Assembly (NCBI GenBank): GCA_965267435.1
Contig: OZ253960.1
Span: 3,596,001 to 3,660,000, forward strand
Reading direction: 5' to 3'
Length of the DNA: 64,000 nucleotides
Source of the DNA: JAWPMT01 sp965267435
GTDB lineage: Bacteria > Bacteroidota > Bacteroidia > Cytophagales > Cyclobacteriaceae
Shown: positions 1-8,067 of the stretch, piece after piece
Position numbering within the stretch: position 1 is the stretch's first letter
Layout: each line of letters begins with the position of its first letter
Made by a program: the position numbers and the translations under genes
The notes under the pieces: generated by a model
What the model saw: only the letters and a program-made list of their open reading frames with translations
The model's database searches: none
Told to the model about the DNA's origin: nothing

Positions 1-1527
1 ATCTGCATACTCCTGGCCAGTATTCTCAACTTCATCAATCTCGCCACGAGCCAGGCTGTACGGAGGTCGCGGGAGATTGGTATCAGAAAAACACTCGGTA
101 GCTCTAAGCGGCAGATCATCCTCCAGTTTTATGGAGAGACGTTTCTGCTCGTGACAGCTGGAGCACTGCTCGCACTCACCATTGCGCAATTCATCATCAA
201 CCTGATGAACGATGCGATCAGCCCCATGCCCTTTCACCTCAGTTATGACCTCGTGGTCATTCCATGGACTGGCCTGCTGGTCGTTTTGGTATCCCTATTG
301 GCGGGCCTCTATCCCGCCTTTATTCTTTCCAACTACAATCCAATCCAGGCACTTCGAAACCAGATCTCGCTGTCTAAGGGTAGTGGGAGGCTGACCCTAC
401 GAAGAGTGCTGGTGACGATACAGTTTGGTGTGGCCAATTTGTTGATCGTGGCCACGATCATTGTCTCCTCACAAATGAGAATGATCCAAAACAGCGATCT
501 CGGTTTCGATCCCAGTGATATTCTCCAGGTACATTTCCCTGACAATGTCCTCGACAAAAGAGATGTCATCATGGCCGAATTTGACAAGCAGAACTTCGTG
601 GCCCGTACTTCCTGGAATTTCGGACCTCCCCAAGCCGTCAATACCAATTGGAACAGTACCTACCACCTGGTGGGCATGCCGGAAGAGGACCACCTCCATA
701 CGCGGTTGAAGTTCATAGATGACCGGTACCTGGATACTTATAATATCTCCCTATTGGCGGGAACAAATATTGAAAACAGCCGCCCATCGGACTCAACAAC
801 GCAAGTGATCGTGACGCGTGAGTTCGTGAAGCGACTGGGGTATACCAACCCCGCAGAGGCGCTGGGATTGAAAGTGGCCTACCAGGGCAGCAATCGTGGG
901 ACCATTCAGGGCATAGTCGAGGACTTCCATGCCGATAAGCTCACAAGTGAGATCAAACCTGTCCTCATGACCTATCAGCCGTACCAGATGAACTTCCTCA
1001 CGATCAAGCTGCAGGAAGGGGCCATGACCGAGCAAGCAGTGAGCGACATCGAGCAGCTCTACAGGACTTTTGCACCTGAGGCCCTGTTTGAAATGAGTGC
1101 CTTGACAGAACAAATTCAGGACTCCTATCTACTGGAGAACATGATCCACCATTCATTTCGGGTCTTTGCCATGTTGTCTCTTTTCATCGGATTACTGGGG
1201 CTATACGGCCTGGTGACCTATATGATAGAGCGCAACAAAAAGACCATGAGTATTAGAAAAGTATTTGGCGCCTCCTGGCAGTCGATCATCCAATTGATCA
1301 GCCGGGAATACGTGGTGCTGATCCTTATCTCATTTGCCCTTGTGGCCCCCTTGAGCTATCTGATCTGCAGCCAATGGCTTGGTGGCTTTGCCTACCAGAT
1401 TGATATCAGCATCTGGCACTATGTCGCAGGACTTGGTCTCATCATGGCCATCGCCGTATCCACCGTTTCATTGAAATCCTACAGAGCGGCGACAGCCAAT
1501 CCAGTGGATGCACTGCGCCAGGAATAG
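1..1527 (+). CDS. ABC transporter permease, FtsX/MacB type (5' end outside window)
   Basis: The frame is open from base 1, so the gene begins upstream and only the last 508 codons are present. The first visible residues include the helix-loop signature REIGIRKTLGSSKRQ that follows a transmembrane helix in FtsX-family permeases. A second copy (NKKTMSIRKVFGASWQS) lies near residue 420 of the visible part, followed by two helices and the usual ending NPVDALRQE. Between them is a large soluble extracytoplasmic domain. These are the two FtsX modules of the roughly 800-residue MacB-like permeases common in Bacteroidota. No ATPase is visible in the window. The next permease starts 43 bases downstream on the same strand, so the two are probably co-transcribed. 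Substrate unknown. Confidence 0.9.
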   Translation: MCILLASILNFINLATSQAVRRSREIGIRKTLGSSKRQIILQFYGETFLLVTAGALLALTIAQFIINLMNDAISPMPFHLSYDLVVIPWTGLLVVLVSLLAGLYPAFILSNYNPIQALRNQISLSKGSGRLTLRRVLVTIQFGVANLLIVATIIVSSQMRMIQNSDLGFDPSDILQVHFPDNVLDKRDVIMAEFDKQNFVARTSWNFGPPQAVNTNWNSTYHLVGMPEEDHLHTRLKFIDDRYLDTYNISLLAGTNIENSRPSDSTTQVIVTREFVKRLGYTNPAEALGLKVAYQGSNRGTIQGIVEDFHADKLTSEIKPVLMTYQPYQMNFLTIKLQEGAMTEQAVSDIEQLYRTFAPEALFEMSALTEQIQDSYLLENMIHHSFRVFAMLSLFIGLLGLYGLVTYMIERNKKTMSIRKVFGASWQSIIQLISREYVVLILISFALVAPLSYLICSQWLGGFAYQIDISIWHYVAGLGLIMAIAVSTVSLKSYRAATANPVDALRQE

Positions 1528-1570
1528 CACAAGGTGAACTATTCAATCCTACAGTTATCAGTAGACCCCT

Positions 1571-4036
1571 ATGCTTCGAAACTATCTGAACACCATCTTC
1601 CGCCAACTCCGCAAGAACAAGACTTTCAGCGCCATCAACATCCTGGGTCTGGCGCTGGCGATGTCCGCTTGCTTGATCATTGCGCACTTTGTGGCTTTCC
1701 ACCTTGGTTTTGACCGTTATCATTCAAAAGCGGATCGCATCGTCCGTATCGAAACGGAGGCGTGGCAGGAGGATGTGTATCAGGGAGTAGGGACCAGGAG
1801 CAGTCCGATGATGTCGCAAGCATTGGCGGAGGCGCTGCCAGTCGTGGAGCAAAGGGCCCGGTTCTGGGACATCAACTACCGCAACAACACCCTGACAACG
1901 AAGCAGGAAGGAAAGACGCTGACCTACCATGAGGAGGGCGTCTATGGGGCCGACAAAGAAGTCTTCGCCGTGTTCGACATGGAATTTGTCGCCGGAGGGT
2001 CTGATCGCTTCGACGAACCTGGCACCATGATACTTACAGCGTCCTCGGCGATCAAGTACTTCGAAGACTTCCAATCAGCCATCGGCACGACAGTGGAAAT
2101 GAATGGTAACGATGGCGCAAGGGTATTTGAAATTGTGGGAATCATCCAAGACCTCCCTGCGCAAACGCATTTGGACTTCAGCGTGCTCTTCTCCATGGCC
2201 ACCAGGCATATGGAGGGTGAGGAGGACAAGGAATCCTGGAATGATTATGATACGCCCAGCTACCTTCTTCTTACATCCACCGAGGCCAAAGGTGTCGTGC
2301 TGGAGGAAATCCAGCGCCTATATGATGAGCACCTCCAGGAACGCTTCGCCTCCTACGGCTACGAGATCAGACACCACTTGATCGATCTGGAAGACATACA
2401 CTTGTATTCCCGGGCCGAGGGAGATTTCAACGAATCCGTAGATGCGCTGCTGGTGTACGGGCTCCTTGGGGTGGCGCTGATCATTCTCATCGTCGCATGG
2501 ATCAATTATCTGAACCTGTCGCTCGTGAAAACCCTTGACCGACTGAAAGAGATAGGTGTCCGCAAGGTGCTGGGGTCTCACACGAAACAGATTACCATGC
2601 TCTTCACGGCAGAAGCGGCCATTGTCAATGTGACCGCCTTTCTCCTGGCTATGACAATCGCGCAGTTGTCATCACCGTTTACCCAACAGCTCACAGGAGT
2701 ACCGTTCAGCATTCTTGACGCCTGGGATGTCTTGCTCGGCTTATTGGCAACAATTATCGTCGGCGCCCTATTCATCGGCTTGTATCCGGCATTTATGCTT
2801 AGCTCTTTCAATACCCGCAATGTATTGATTGGTAATCGGCAAGCGCAGAAGATGGGCGGCACGGGGCTTCGACGGTTCCTTGTTTCGCTTCAATTCATCA
2901 TCACCTTCGCACTGATCACCGTCACAGTGACAGCCTATAAGCAAATAACATATATGAAGTCGGCGGACCTTGGGATCGACATCACGCATACGCTGGTAGT
3001 CAAGGCACCCCCCGGCGACGTGCGCGATGGCGCCCAGGAGCAGGCGCAGATGTACAACTCCTTCAAGACGTCACTGCTTCAGGAAACAGGCATAGCGAAA
3101 GTCACCAATGCGGGAGAAATCCCTGGAGAATCCGTGGGATGGTCCACCGGCCTGCGCCTCAAAAATGCACCAAAGTCCCAATCCATCCAGACAGGTCTTA
3201 TCTCCATGGGCTACGATTTTCTAGATTTCTTCGAGTTGGAAGCAGTCGCTGGGAGATCGCTGAGGCAAGGCGACAGCCCCTGGTCCAAGGGAGATGTCGT
3301 CATCAATGAGAAATTGGCGGAGCAGCTGGGATTCGCGGATCCGGAGGATGCCGTTGGTGCTGAGATTGATGGCTTTTGGGCGCCCATCCAGGTGAGAGGA
3401 GTAATTGAAAATCACAATCACAGCTCCCTGCACCACGACTACTCTCCTATCGCGTATATCATCAGCTCGTGGACGGAATTCTACTTTATCAAACTCCAGG
3501 TGGCTGAAGATCTTCCACCTGCACAGCGGCTGCCGGAGTATCGCCGTCTTGTGGGAATGGTCGAATCTCATTGGCAGGAGACCTTTGACAGCAATATGGA
3601 TTACTACTTCCTGGATCAGTCCTTCAATAGTCAGTACGCGAAAGACGAGCAGTTCGGGAAGATATTTGGCACCTTCGCCACATTGGCGATCTTCATCGCC
3701 TGTATGGGACTATTTGGGCTGACGTCTTTCACGCTACAGCAGCGTACCAAAGAGATAGGCATTCGCAAGGTATTGGGAGCCACCCTCTCGCAGCTGGTGG
3801 GATTACTCGTCCGCAATTACCTGGTGATACTGACTGTTGCCTATCTGATTGCCATGCCCCTTTCCTGGTATCTACTATCAGAATGGCTCAGTTCCTACCA
3901 CTTCCGAATTGACATCGGCGCATGGATGTTTATCGTGCCACTGGTGATGGTCTTCGGCGTTTCCATGTCTACGGTGCTCTACCGGGTGCTGGGGACCGTG
4001 AAGTCCAACCCCGTCGATTCGCTCAGGTACGAGTAG
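1571..4036 (+). CDS. ABC transporter permease, FtsX/MacB type
   Basis: An 821-residue full-length paralogue of the preceding gene. The N-terminus (MLRNYLNTIFRQLRKNK, then a helix around residues 20-42) is the standard opening of this family. A MacB-like periplasmic core follows, then FtsX module 1 with KEIGVRKVLGSHTKQ near residue 325, a second soluble domain, and FtsX module 2 with KEIGIRKVLGATLSQ near residue 725, ending NPVDSLRYE. It is an inner-membrane protein. MacB relatives transmit mechanical force to export or release envelope substrates, but the substrate here cannot be told. The stop codon abuts the stop of the convergent LacI gene with no spacer, leaving no room for an intrinsic terminator between them. 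Confidence 0.92.
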   Translation: MLRNYLNTIFRQLRKNKTFSAINILGLALAMSACLIIAHFVAFHLGFDRYHSKADRIVRIETEAWQEDVYQGVGTRSSPMMSQALAEALPVVEQRARFWDINYRNNTLTTKQEGKTLTYHEEGVYGADKEVFAVFDMEFVAGGSDRFDEPGTMILTASSAIKYFEDFQSAIGTTVEMNGNDGARVFEIVGIIQDLPAQTHLDFSVLFSMATRHMEGEEDKESWNDYDTPSYLLLTSTEAKGVVLEEIQRLYDEHLQERFASYGYEIRHHLIDLEDIHLYSRAEGDFNESVDALLVYGLLGVALIILIVAWINYLNLSLVKTLDRLKEIGVRKVLGSHTKQITMLFTAEAAIVNVTAFLLAMTIAQLSSPFTQQLTGVPFSILDAWDVLLGLLATIIVGALFIGLYPAFMLSSFNTRNVLIGNRQAQKMGGTGLRRFLVSLQFIITFALITVTVTAYKQITYMKSADLGIDITHTLVVKAPPGDVRDGAQEQAQMYNSFKTSLLQETGIAKVTNAGEIPGESVGWSTGLRLKNAPKSQSIQTGLISMGYDFLDFFELEAVAGRSLRQGDSPWSKGDVVINEKLAEQLGFADPEDAVGAEIDGFWAPIQVRGVIENHNHSSLHHDYSPIAYIISSWTEFYFIKLQVAEDLPPAQRLPEYRRLVGMVESHWQETFDSNMDYYFLDQSFNSQYAKDEQFGKIFGTFATLAIFIACMGLFGLTSFTLQQRTKEIGIRKVLGATLSQLVGLLVRNYLVILTVAYLIAMPLSWYLLSEWLSSYHFRIDIGAWMFIVPLVMVFGVSMSTVLYRVLGTVKSNPVDSLRYE

Positions 4037-5068
4037 TTATTTGCGCTTGCGTGAAGAGTCCCTGACAATCAGCTCTGTCTTCAGAATCGTCTGTGCATGA
4101 ATGGGATCGTCGTCATTCTTCAATACCTCGATCTCGTGGAGGAGCGTTTCGGCTGCCTTCCTCCCCATTTCAAAAGCAGGCTGAGCGACGGCCGTCAAGG
4201 CAGGTTCCACGAGCGTGGACATCGTGGAGTCGTTGAAGCCTATGATAGCGATATCCCGGGGAATGCGCACGCCTTCGCTCTTGAGACCCATGATCAAGCC
4301 CAGCGCTGTGACGTCGGCAAATGCAAAGACCGCATCCGGCCGTTCGTCCAGCCAGGCGATCTTCTTGGCTAGCTCAATCCCCTCCTCGATATCGGAAGTG
4401 GTGTTTTCGAACACCAAATCCTCGTAGTAGGGAACACCGCTTTCTTCCAGTGCATCCAGAAATCCCTGTACACGGCGCTGAATGAGCGGGATCATCTGGC
4501 CTCTGACCAGTGCGATCCTTTTGCAGCCTTGCTCGATCAGGTGCTTGGTGGCCGTGAAGGCCCCTTCATAATCATCGACAAAGATCCTGGAGGACTCCAG
4601 ATCATCGGTGATCCGGTCAAACTGCACCACTGGGATCCCGTAGTCCTGAAAGCGCTGAATGTGCTCGTAATCCTTGGTCTCGAAAGTGGACGTGATCAGC
4701 AGTCCCTCCAGTGGGCTGTCGAGCAGGATCGATGTCTCTTTCACCTCCTTGTCGTAGGACTCATTCGTCTGTACGAGGATCACTGAATACCCCTGCTCAT
4801 CGGCGACTTCCATGATGCCATTGATGGCGGCACTGAAGAATGTGTGGAAGATCTTGGGGCAGACCACACCGATGATCTTGGAGCGCTGGCTCTTCAAATT
4901 TTGAGCGACGGGATTCGGACGGTACTTGAGCTCCTTGGCCAGGGCGCGGACGGCAGCTTTGGTCTTTTCGCTAATGCCCGGATAGTCCTTGAGCGCCCTG
5001 CTGACAGTGCCCATGGAGACTCCGAGCTGATTGGCAATATCTTTTAATGTAACTGGCCCGCTCTTCAT
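4037..5068 (-). CDS. LacI-family transcriptional regulator
   Basis: 343 residues. The N-terminal helix-turn-helix (residues about 6-25, VTLKDIANQLGVSMGTVSRAL) and the hinge region (51-60, PNPVAQNLKS) are textbook LacI/PurR. The remainder is the periplasmic-binding-like ligand domain. The protein should be a dimeric, ligand-responsive DNA-binding regulator, usually of sugar use. No sugar catabolic genes lie beside it, so its targets are probably elsewhere. A Bacteroidota -7 box lies inside a perfect inverted repeat 33-58 bases upstream of the start, which suggests autoregulation. The gene converges on the permease at 1571-4036. Confidence 0.95.
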   Translation of the reverse strand: MKSGPVTLKDIANQLGVSMGTVSRALKDYPGISEKTKAAVRALAKELKYRPNPVAQNLKSQRSKIIGVVCPKIFHTFFSAAINGIMEVADEQGYSVILVQTNESYDKEVKETSILLDSPLEGLLITSTFETKDYEHIQRFQDYGIPVVQFDRITDDLESSRIFVDDYEGAFTATKHLIEQGCKRIALVRGQMIPLIQRRVQGFLDALEESGVPYYEDLVFENTTSDIEEGIELAKKIAWLDERPDAVFAFADVTALGLIMGLKSEGVRIPRDIAIIGFNDSTMSTLVEPALTAVAQPAFEMGRKAAETLLHEIEVLKNDDDPIHAQTILKTELIVRDSSRKRK

Positions 5069-5100
5069 AGTGGTGAGTGTAAAATGACGGTTAACTTCAA

Positions 5101-5126
5101 CCCCGTCACAAAAATAACTGACGGGG
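5101..5126 (-). promoter_or_regulatory. inverted repeat enclosing the -7 box of the lacI-type gene
   Basis: CCCCGTCA (5101-5108) and TGACGGGG (5119-5126) are perfect 8-base inverted arms around a 10-base spacer. On the minus strand the spacer contains TATTTTTG (5116-5109), an exact match to the Bacteroidota -7 consensus TAnnTTTG. No good -33 TTG was found. A further half-site TGACGG lies at 5085-5090. Predicted transcription would start near 5103, about 35 bases before the ATG. Read as an operator covering its own promoter. Confidence 0.5.
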
Positions 5127-5266
5127 CTCTAAGATGTTGGGATCGGTGGACCAGGAGTGATAGGATTTGAAGAAGATGAATGCAAAGCCTATCTATCCTT
5201 CTCAATCCTGAAAGGCTGCATCCCCAGACAGCATTTGAAGTCAACGGATATCTGAAGGTCTACTGG

Positions 5267-5626
5267 TCAATCCTCCTCATCTCTCCTTACCAACAGCACG
5301 AAGTCGTTCTCCAATAGCAGGTAGCCCTGGTCGTAGCAGAAGCGGTAGTCGTCTCCTTTCTTGGTGGTGTAGGTATTGGTGTAGTACTGGAAGTCGAAGC
5401 CGATGTTCTGCAGTTTCTCCTTGTGCACGGTCGTTTTGCCCGACGGGTTCATCTCTTCGAGGATCCGCTTGTTTTTGCGCAGGATGCCATTGACGCGACG
5501 GATGAGACTGCCCCGCTGTGCGTTCTGGTCGTTGTTGTAATTGTTGCGGCAGGAGTCTGAGCAAAACTTCTTGTCTCTTCGCCCCATGACCTCCTTGCCG
5601 CATTGTGGGCAGGACCTTATTTCCAT
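5267..5626 (-). CDS. small zinc-ribbon protein, function unknown
   Basis: 119 residues. The N-terminus carries CPQCGKEV...KKFCSDSCRNNYNND, two Cys pairs (C-x2-C and C-x4-C) that resemble a treble-clef or zinc-ribbon knuckle. The middle is basic and probably helical (VNGILRKNKRILEEM). The C-terminus is a beta-rich stretch (YRFCYDQGYLLLENDFVLLVRR). Proteins of this shape are widespread in Bacteroidota without an assigned role. Nucleic-acid binding is plausible but not shown. Overlapping ORFs in other frames are Arg/Gln-rich shadows. It stands alone, divergent from the DUF2784-like gene. Confidence 0.75.
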   Translation of the reverse strand: MEIRSCPQCGKEVMGRRDKKFCSDSCRNNYNNDQNAQRGSLIRRVNGILRKNKRILEEMNPSGKTTVHKEKLQNIGFDFQYYTNTYTTKKGDDYRFCYDQGYLLLENDFVLLVRRDEED

Positions 5627-5759
5627 TGTTTTGTACTTCCTTGATCTTTCAATTTCGGCTACTAAGGTGAATTTTTGAAATCGACGGGCTTTTTTTTCGG
5701 CCTCGGAAATAATGCCAGTCCCTGTCAGTTTTATATTGCAGTAACCCCTTCAACGCACT

Positions 5760-6131
5760 ATGCTGCAGTTTTTCGACATCCTGCTTTTCACGTTTCATTT
5801 CGCCCTGATGATCTTCATTGTTGCCGGTTGGGCCTGGCCAAAAGCCCGGAAATGGCACCTGATTGTTCTCGGTCTAACGCTGGCTTCCTGGTTCATCATG
5901 GGCTACTGGAAGGGATGGGGATACTGTGTCCTCACGGACTGGGAGTGGGACATCAAGCGTGAGCTCGGTGAGCGCAACCTCCCCCCCTCCTACACGGGCT
6001 ACATCTTCAATCGAATACTGGGCCTCGACTTGTCTCGAAACACAGTCGATTGGATCACCGGTTTGGGGCTTCTTTTCGGCGCATTGATGAGTATCTATGT
6101 GAATTGGATAAAAAATCTCAAAAAAAAGTGA
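5760..6131 (+). CDS. DUF2784-like small integral membrane protein
   Basis: 123 residues with about four hydrophobic helices (near 4-25, 32-48, 70-90 and 96-115) and a short Lys-rich tail (NLKKK). The aromatic-rich pattern (GYWKGWGYCVLTDWEWDIK, then PPSYTGYIFNRI) resembles the DUF2784 family. Function unknown. The start ATG is the first in frame after an AT-rich leader. It runs toward ssb, 181 bases away, but the gap is AT-rich and the genes may be transcribed separately. Confidence 0.75.
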   Translation: MLQFFDILLFTFHFALMIFIVAGWAWPKARKWHLIVLGLTLASWFIMGYWKGWGYCVLTDWEWDIKRELGERNLPPSYTGYIFNRILGLDLSRNTVDWITGLGLLFGALMSIYVNWIKNLKKK

Positions 6132-6312
6132 AATCGTAACTATTTCATTTTCAGAGACAAATCCAATTATAAGCGTTTAAAAACGACTACAAGTATTTAT
6201 TAACCGACTCCAGTGATCGGGGCGTTTCAGCTTTGCATCGTTCGAATTGATCATCTACCGATCAGATCAGCAAACGAGTAAAATTCATTTTTAACCTTAA
6301 CAATTTTCAAGC

Positions 6313-6654
6313 ATGAACGCTCTCAAGAACAACGTACAACTTATTGGTAGATTAGGTAATGATCCTGAAGTCTTCACATTTGACTCAGGTAAGCGCAAGG
6401 CCTCCTTTTCACTCGCCACCAACGACGTCTACTACAACAACAAAGGCGAGAAGGTGGAGGAGACATATTGGCACAACATCATCGTGTGGGGCAAGCTCAG
6501 CGAAGTGGTAGAAAACTACCTCCACAAAGGCAGCGAAGTTGCTGTGCAGGGAAAGCTCATCAACAGGTCCTACGAAAACAAAGACGGTGACAAGCGCTAT
6601 GTCACTGAAGTTGTCCTCAGCGAAATGCTCATGATGGACAAGAAGCCACAGTAA
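6313..6654 (+). CDS. ssb: single-stranded DNA-binding protein (short form)
   Basis: 113 residues covering a single OB fold. Typical SSB features are NNVQLIGRLGNDPEV at the N-terminus, FSLATNDVYYNNKGEKVEETYWHNI in the middle (split here only for reading), VWGKLSEVVENYLHKGSEVAVQGKL, and the RSYENKDGDKRYVTEV strand. It should bind single-stranded DNA in replication or repair. It lacks the acidic tip (DDDIPF type) by which the housekeeping SSB recruits partner enzymes and ends in MMDKKPQ. It may therefore be an accessory SSB, with the main ssb elsewhere. A hairpin 28 bases downstream probably terminates transcription. Confidence 0.93.
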   Translation: MNALKNNVQLIGRLGNDPEVFTFDSGKRKASFSLATNDVYYNNKGEKVEETYWHNIIVWGKLSEVVENYLHKGSEVAVQGKLINRSYENKDGDKRYVTEVVLSEMLMMDKKPQ

Positions 6655-6681
6655 CGTGCAGTTTATGTACTTCCGAGTTGG

Positions 6682-6716
6682 AATAGGCCGGGCGATTCGT
6701 TCGGCCTTATTCTGTT
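6682..6716 (+). terminator. probable rho-independent terminator of ssb
   Basis: GGCCGGGCG (6686-6694) pairs with CGTTCGGCC (6698-6706), giving nine pairs including two G-T, with the triloop ATT. It is preceded by AATA and followed by TTATTCTGTTT. The U-tract is imperfect. Confidence 0.5.
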
Positions 6717-6779
6717 TAGGGGAATTGAAGAGACGATGGTCCCTGCGAGGTTACTGGCAGATTTGCAGAACCTTTCCGG

Positions 6780-7376
6780 CTATGATCTGGCAAACTTCAA
6801 TAAGCTCTCCATCGAACCTTCGTCAGCATCTTTCAGAGCTTGAAGGTATGCCCTTCTACTGGCTTCCTGTGCGTCACCAGATGCTTCGCCCCAACTAAAT
6901 GGTTCCATCATAAACAACTTCTCGACAATAATATCCGCCATCAACCTGCTATGTCTTCCATTGCCATTGGAAAAACAGTGGATACTGACAATTCGATGTT
7001 TGAAGCGCAATGCCAACTCATCTGGAGCAAAGACTGATTCCCGGAACCACAAGGAAGCATCCTCCAGCAACATACTTAGCTCTGGTTGTATCAGCCAGTA
7101 GTCTATTCCTATATTCTTCTGCGAATGACGGAACGACCCTGCCCACCTCCAGACTTGCTTAAACATCCGGCGATGGATATCACGAACAAACTTTTCAGAG
7201 AATACCTTCTCTGCCCGAAATGTCTTTCCCAACATCCACTGAAAGGCCTCCTCTATGTTTTGTTGCTCAAACTCATCAAGTTCCTCCCTCGTCGCGATGG
7301 CTGGAATTAGTAACCCCTCTTTCTCCTCTTCCTCCAGGGGTGTTTGACCAGACGATGCCCCAAAGTCTAATCCCAT
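6780..7376 (-). CDS. mobile mystery protein B (Fic-domain protein)
   Basis: 198 residues. The Fic core is clear: the catalytic loop H133-C-F-S-N-G-N-G-R-H-S-R144 matches HxFx(D/N)GNGRxxR, preceded by the helix LALRFKHRIVSIH. The region VWRWAGSFRHSQKNIGID matches the conserved stretch of the family named mobile mystery protein B (TIGR02613). Fic enzymes transfer AMP or other nucleotide groups to target hydroxyls. All catalytic loop residues are intact, so it may be active and toxic. It follows mobile mystery protein A with a 10-base overlap, the pairing that defines the family. The base composition is more AT-rich than the surroundings, consistent with transfer. Confidence 0.88.
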   Translation of the reverse strand: MGLDFGASSGQTPLEEEEKEGLLIPAIATREELDEFEQQNIEEAFQWMLGKTFRAEKVFSEKFVRDIHRRMFKQVWRWAGSFRHSQKNIGIDYWLIQPELSMLLEDASLWFRESVFAPDELALRFKHRIVSIHCFSNGNGRHSRLMADIIVEKLFMMEPFSWGEASGDAQEASRRAYLQALKDADEGSMESLLKFARS

Positions 7377-7825
7377 AAGATCCTTGGCTTCTCGAGTTTG
7401 AGTTTTTCTGCTCTTTCCTCTATGGCCTTTCTTATTCTGTCAGGGGAATTTCGCTGATCTTCCAGTTGCATGGTCACAGAAGTCTTCGTGACAATTTTCT
7501 GAGCAAGCTCAAGGGCCTTTCTGTCTATCAATGCTTCAAGAGATCCGTCCTTCGGGACCAGGCCATAGACCAACGTCATGTCTAAGGCCTTGGCTGCCTC
7601 CTTGAGCGACTTAAGCGTCAGTGAACCTTCCTTCTCCCTCTTCTCCATCTCCGAAACACTTTGACGGGAAACCCCAAGTCTTTTCGCCAGCTGTTGCATG
7701 GACATACCCAGAGCAGATCTGGTGGCGCGGATCCAACCTGTTGGGGGCACGGCTACATCCTGTACACCTTCCAAAATCTTCATTTTGGCCTCCAATTGTG
7801 CGATTAATAGTTTATTGCCTACCAT
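7367..7825 (-). CDS. mobile mystery protein A (HTH regulator, putative antitoxin)
   Basis: 152 residues. A Cro/C1-type helix-turn-helix spans about residues 36-85 (ALGMSMQQLAKRLGVSRQSV, then the conserved EMEKREKEGSLTLKSLKEAA and ALDMTLVYGLVP). The block GWIRATRSALGMS with the closing LVYGLVPKDGSLEALI identifies mobile mystery protein A (TIGR02612), which occurs only with the Fic partner encoded next. It should repress the operon and may restrain the Fic protein. The promoter region holds three regularly spaced copies of TGTCA-N10-TGACA, the likely binding sites of this protein. Confidence 0.9.
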   Translation of the reverse strand: MVGNKLLIAQLEAKMKILEGVQDVAVPPTGWIRATRSALGMSMQQLAKRLGVSRQSVSEMEKREKEGSLTLKSLKEAAKALDMTLVYGLVPKDGSLEALIDRKALELAQKIVTKTSVTMQLEDQRNSPDRIRKAIEERAEKLKLEKPRILWD

Positions 7826-7827
7826 TT

Positions 7828-7912
7828 TGTCATATTATAACTTGACAAATATATATAAATGTCAGGTTTTAATATGACATTAACCAATAGAGTGTCAGGA
7901 TATAAGTTGACA
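7828..7912. promoter_or_regulatory. three tandem operators TGTCA-N10-TGACA before the mobile mystery A/B operon
   Basis: Three 20-base inverted repeats with invariant TGTCA/TGACA arms lie at 7828-7847, 7860-7879 and 7893-7912. Their starts are 32 and 33 bases apart, about three helical turns, so they lie on one DNA face. The first is two bases upstream of the regulator ATG. A perfect -7 box for the minus strand (TATATTTG, 7853-7846) overlaps the right arm of the first site, so occupancy would block transcription. The spacers are AT-rich and differ between copies, so the arms look selected. Confidence 0.75.
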
Positions 7913-7988
7913 TCACTCACAAAAAACCATTGATGGACCGATTGAACTGTCATCTCTCCAGCGTCTTGCAAGCATCATTCAGGCAACC

Positions 7989-8015
7989 TTGCCAATCTGC
8001 AATTCTCTACTTTTG
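7989..8015 (+). promoter_or_regulatory. candidate promoter of the sigma-factor operon
   Basis: TTG (7989-7991), a 16-base spacer, then TACTTTTG (8008-8015), an exact TAnnTTTG -7 box. The spacer is slightly short. The predicted start near 8021 lies 47 bases before the ATG at 8068 and downstream of the alternative ATG at 7930, which supports the shorter sigma-factor reading. Confidence 0.5.
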
Positions 8016-8067
8016 GAAAAATTTTCATAGCCCGTGCAACCTTCAACCCCGGGCCAACATCTTCCCC

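Noticed and set aside
5277..5603. Overlapping 108-residue minus-strand ORF
   Set aside because: Arg/Gln/Leu-rich shadow frame of the zinc-ribbon gene.
7930..8067. 46-residue N-terminal extension of the sigma factor
   Set aside because: The extension does not resemble sigma factors and lies upstream of a good candidate promoter; ATG 8068 fits better.
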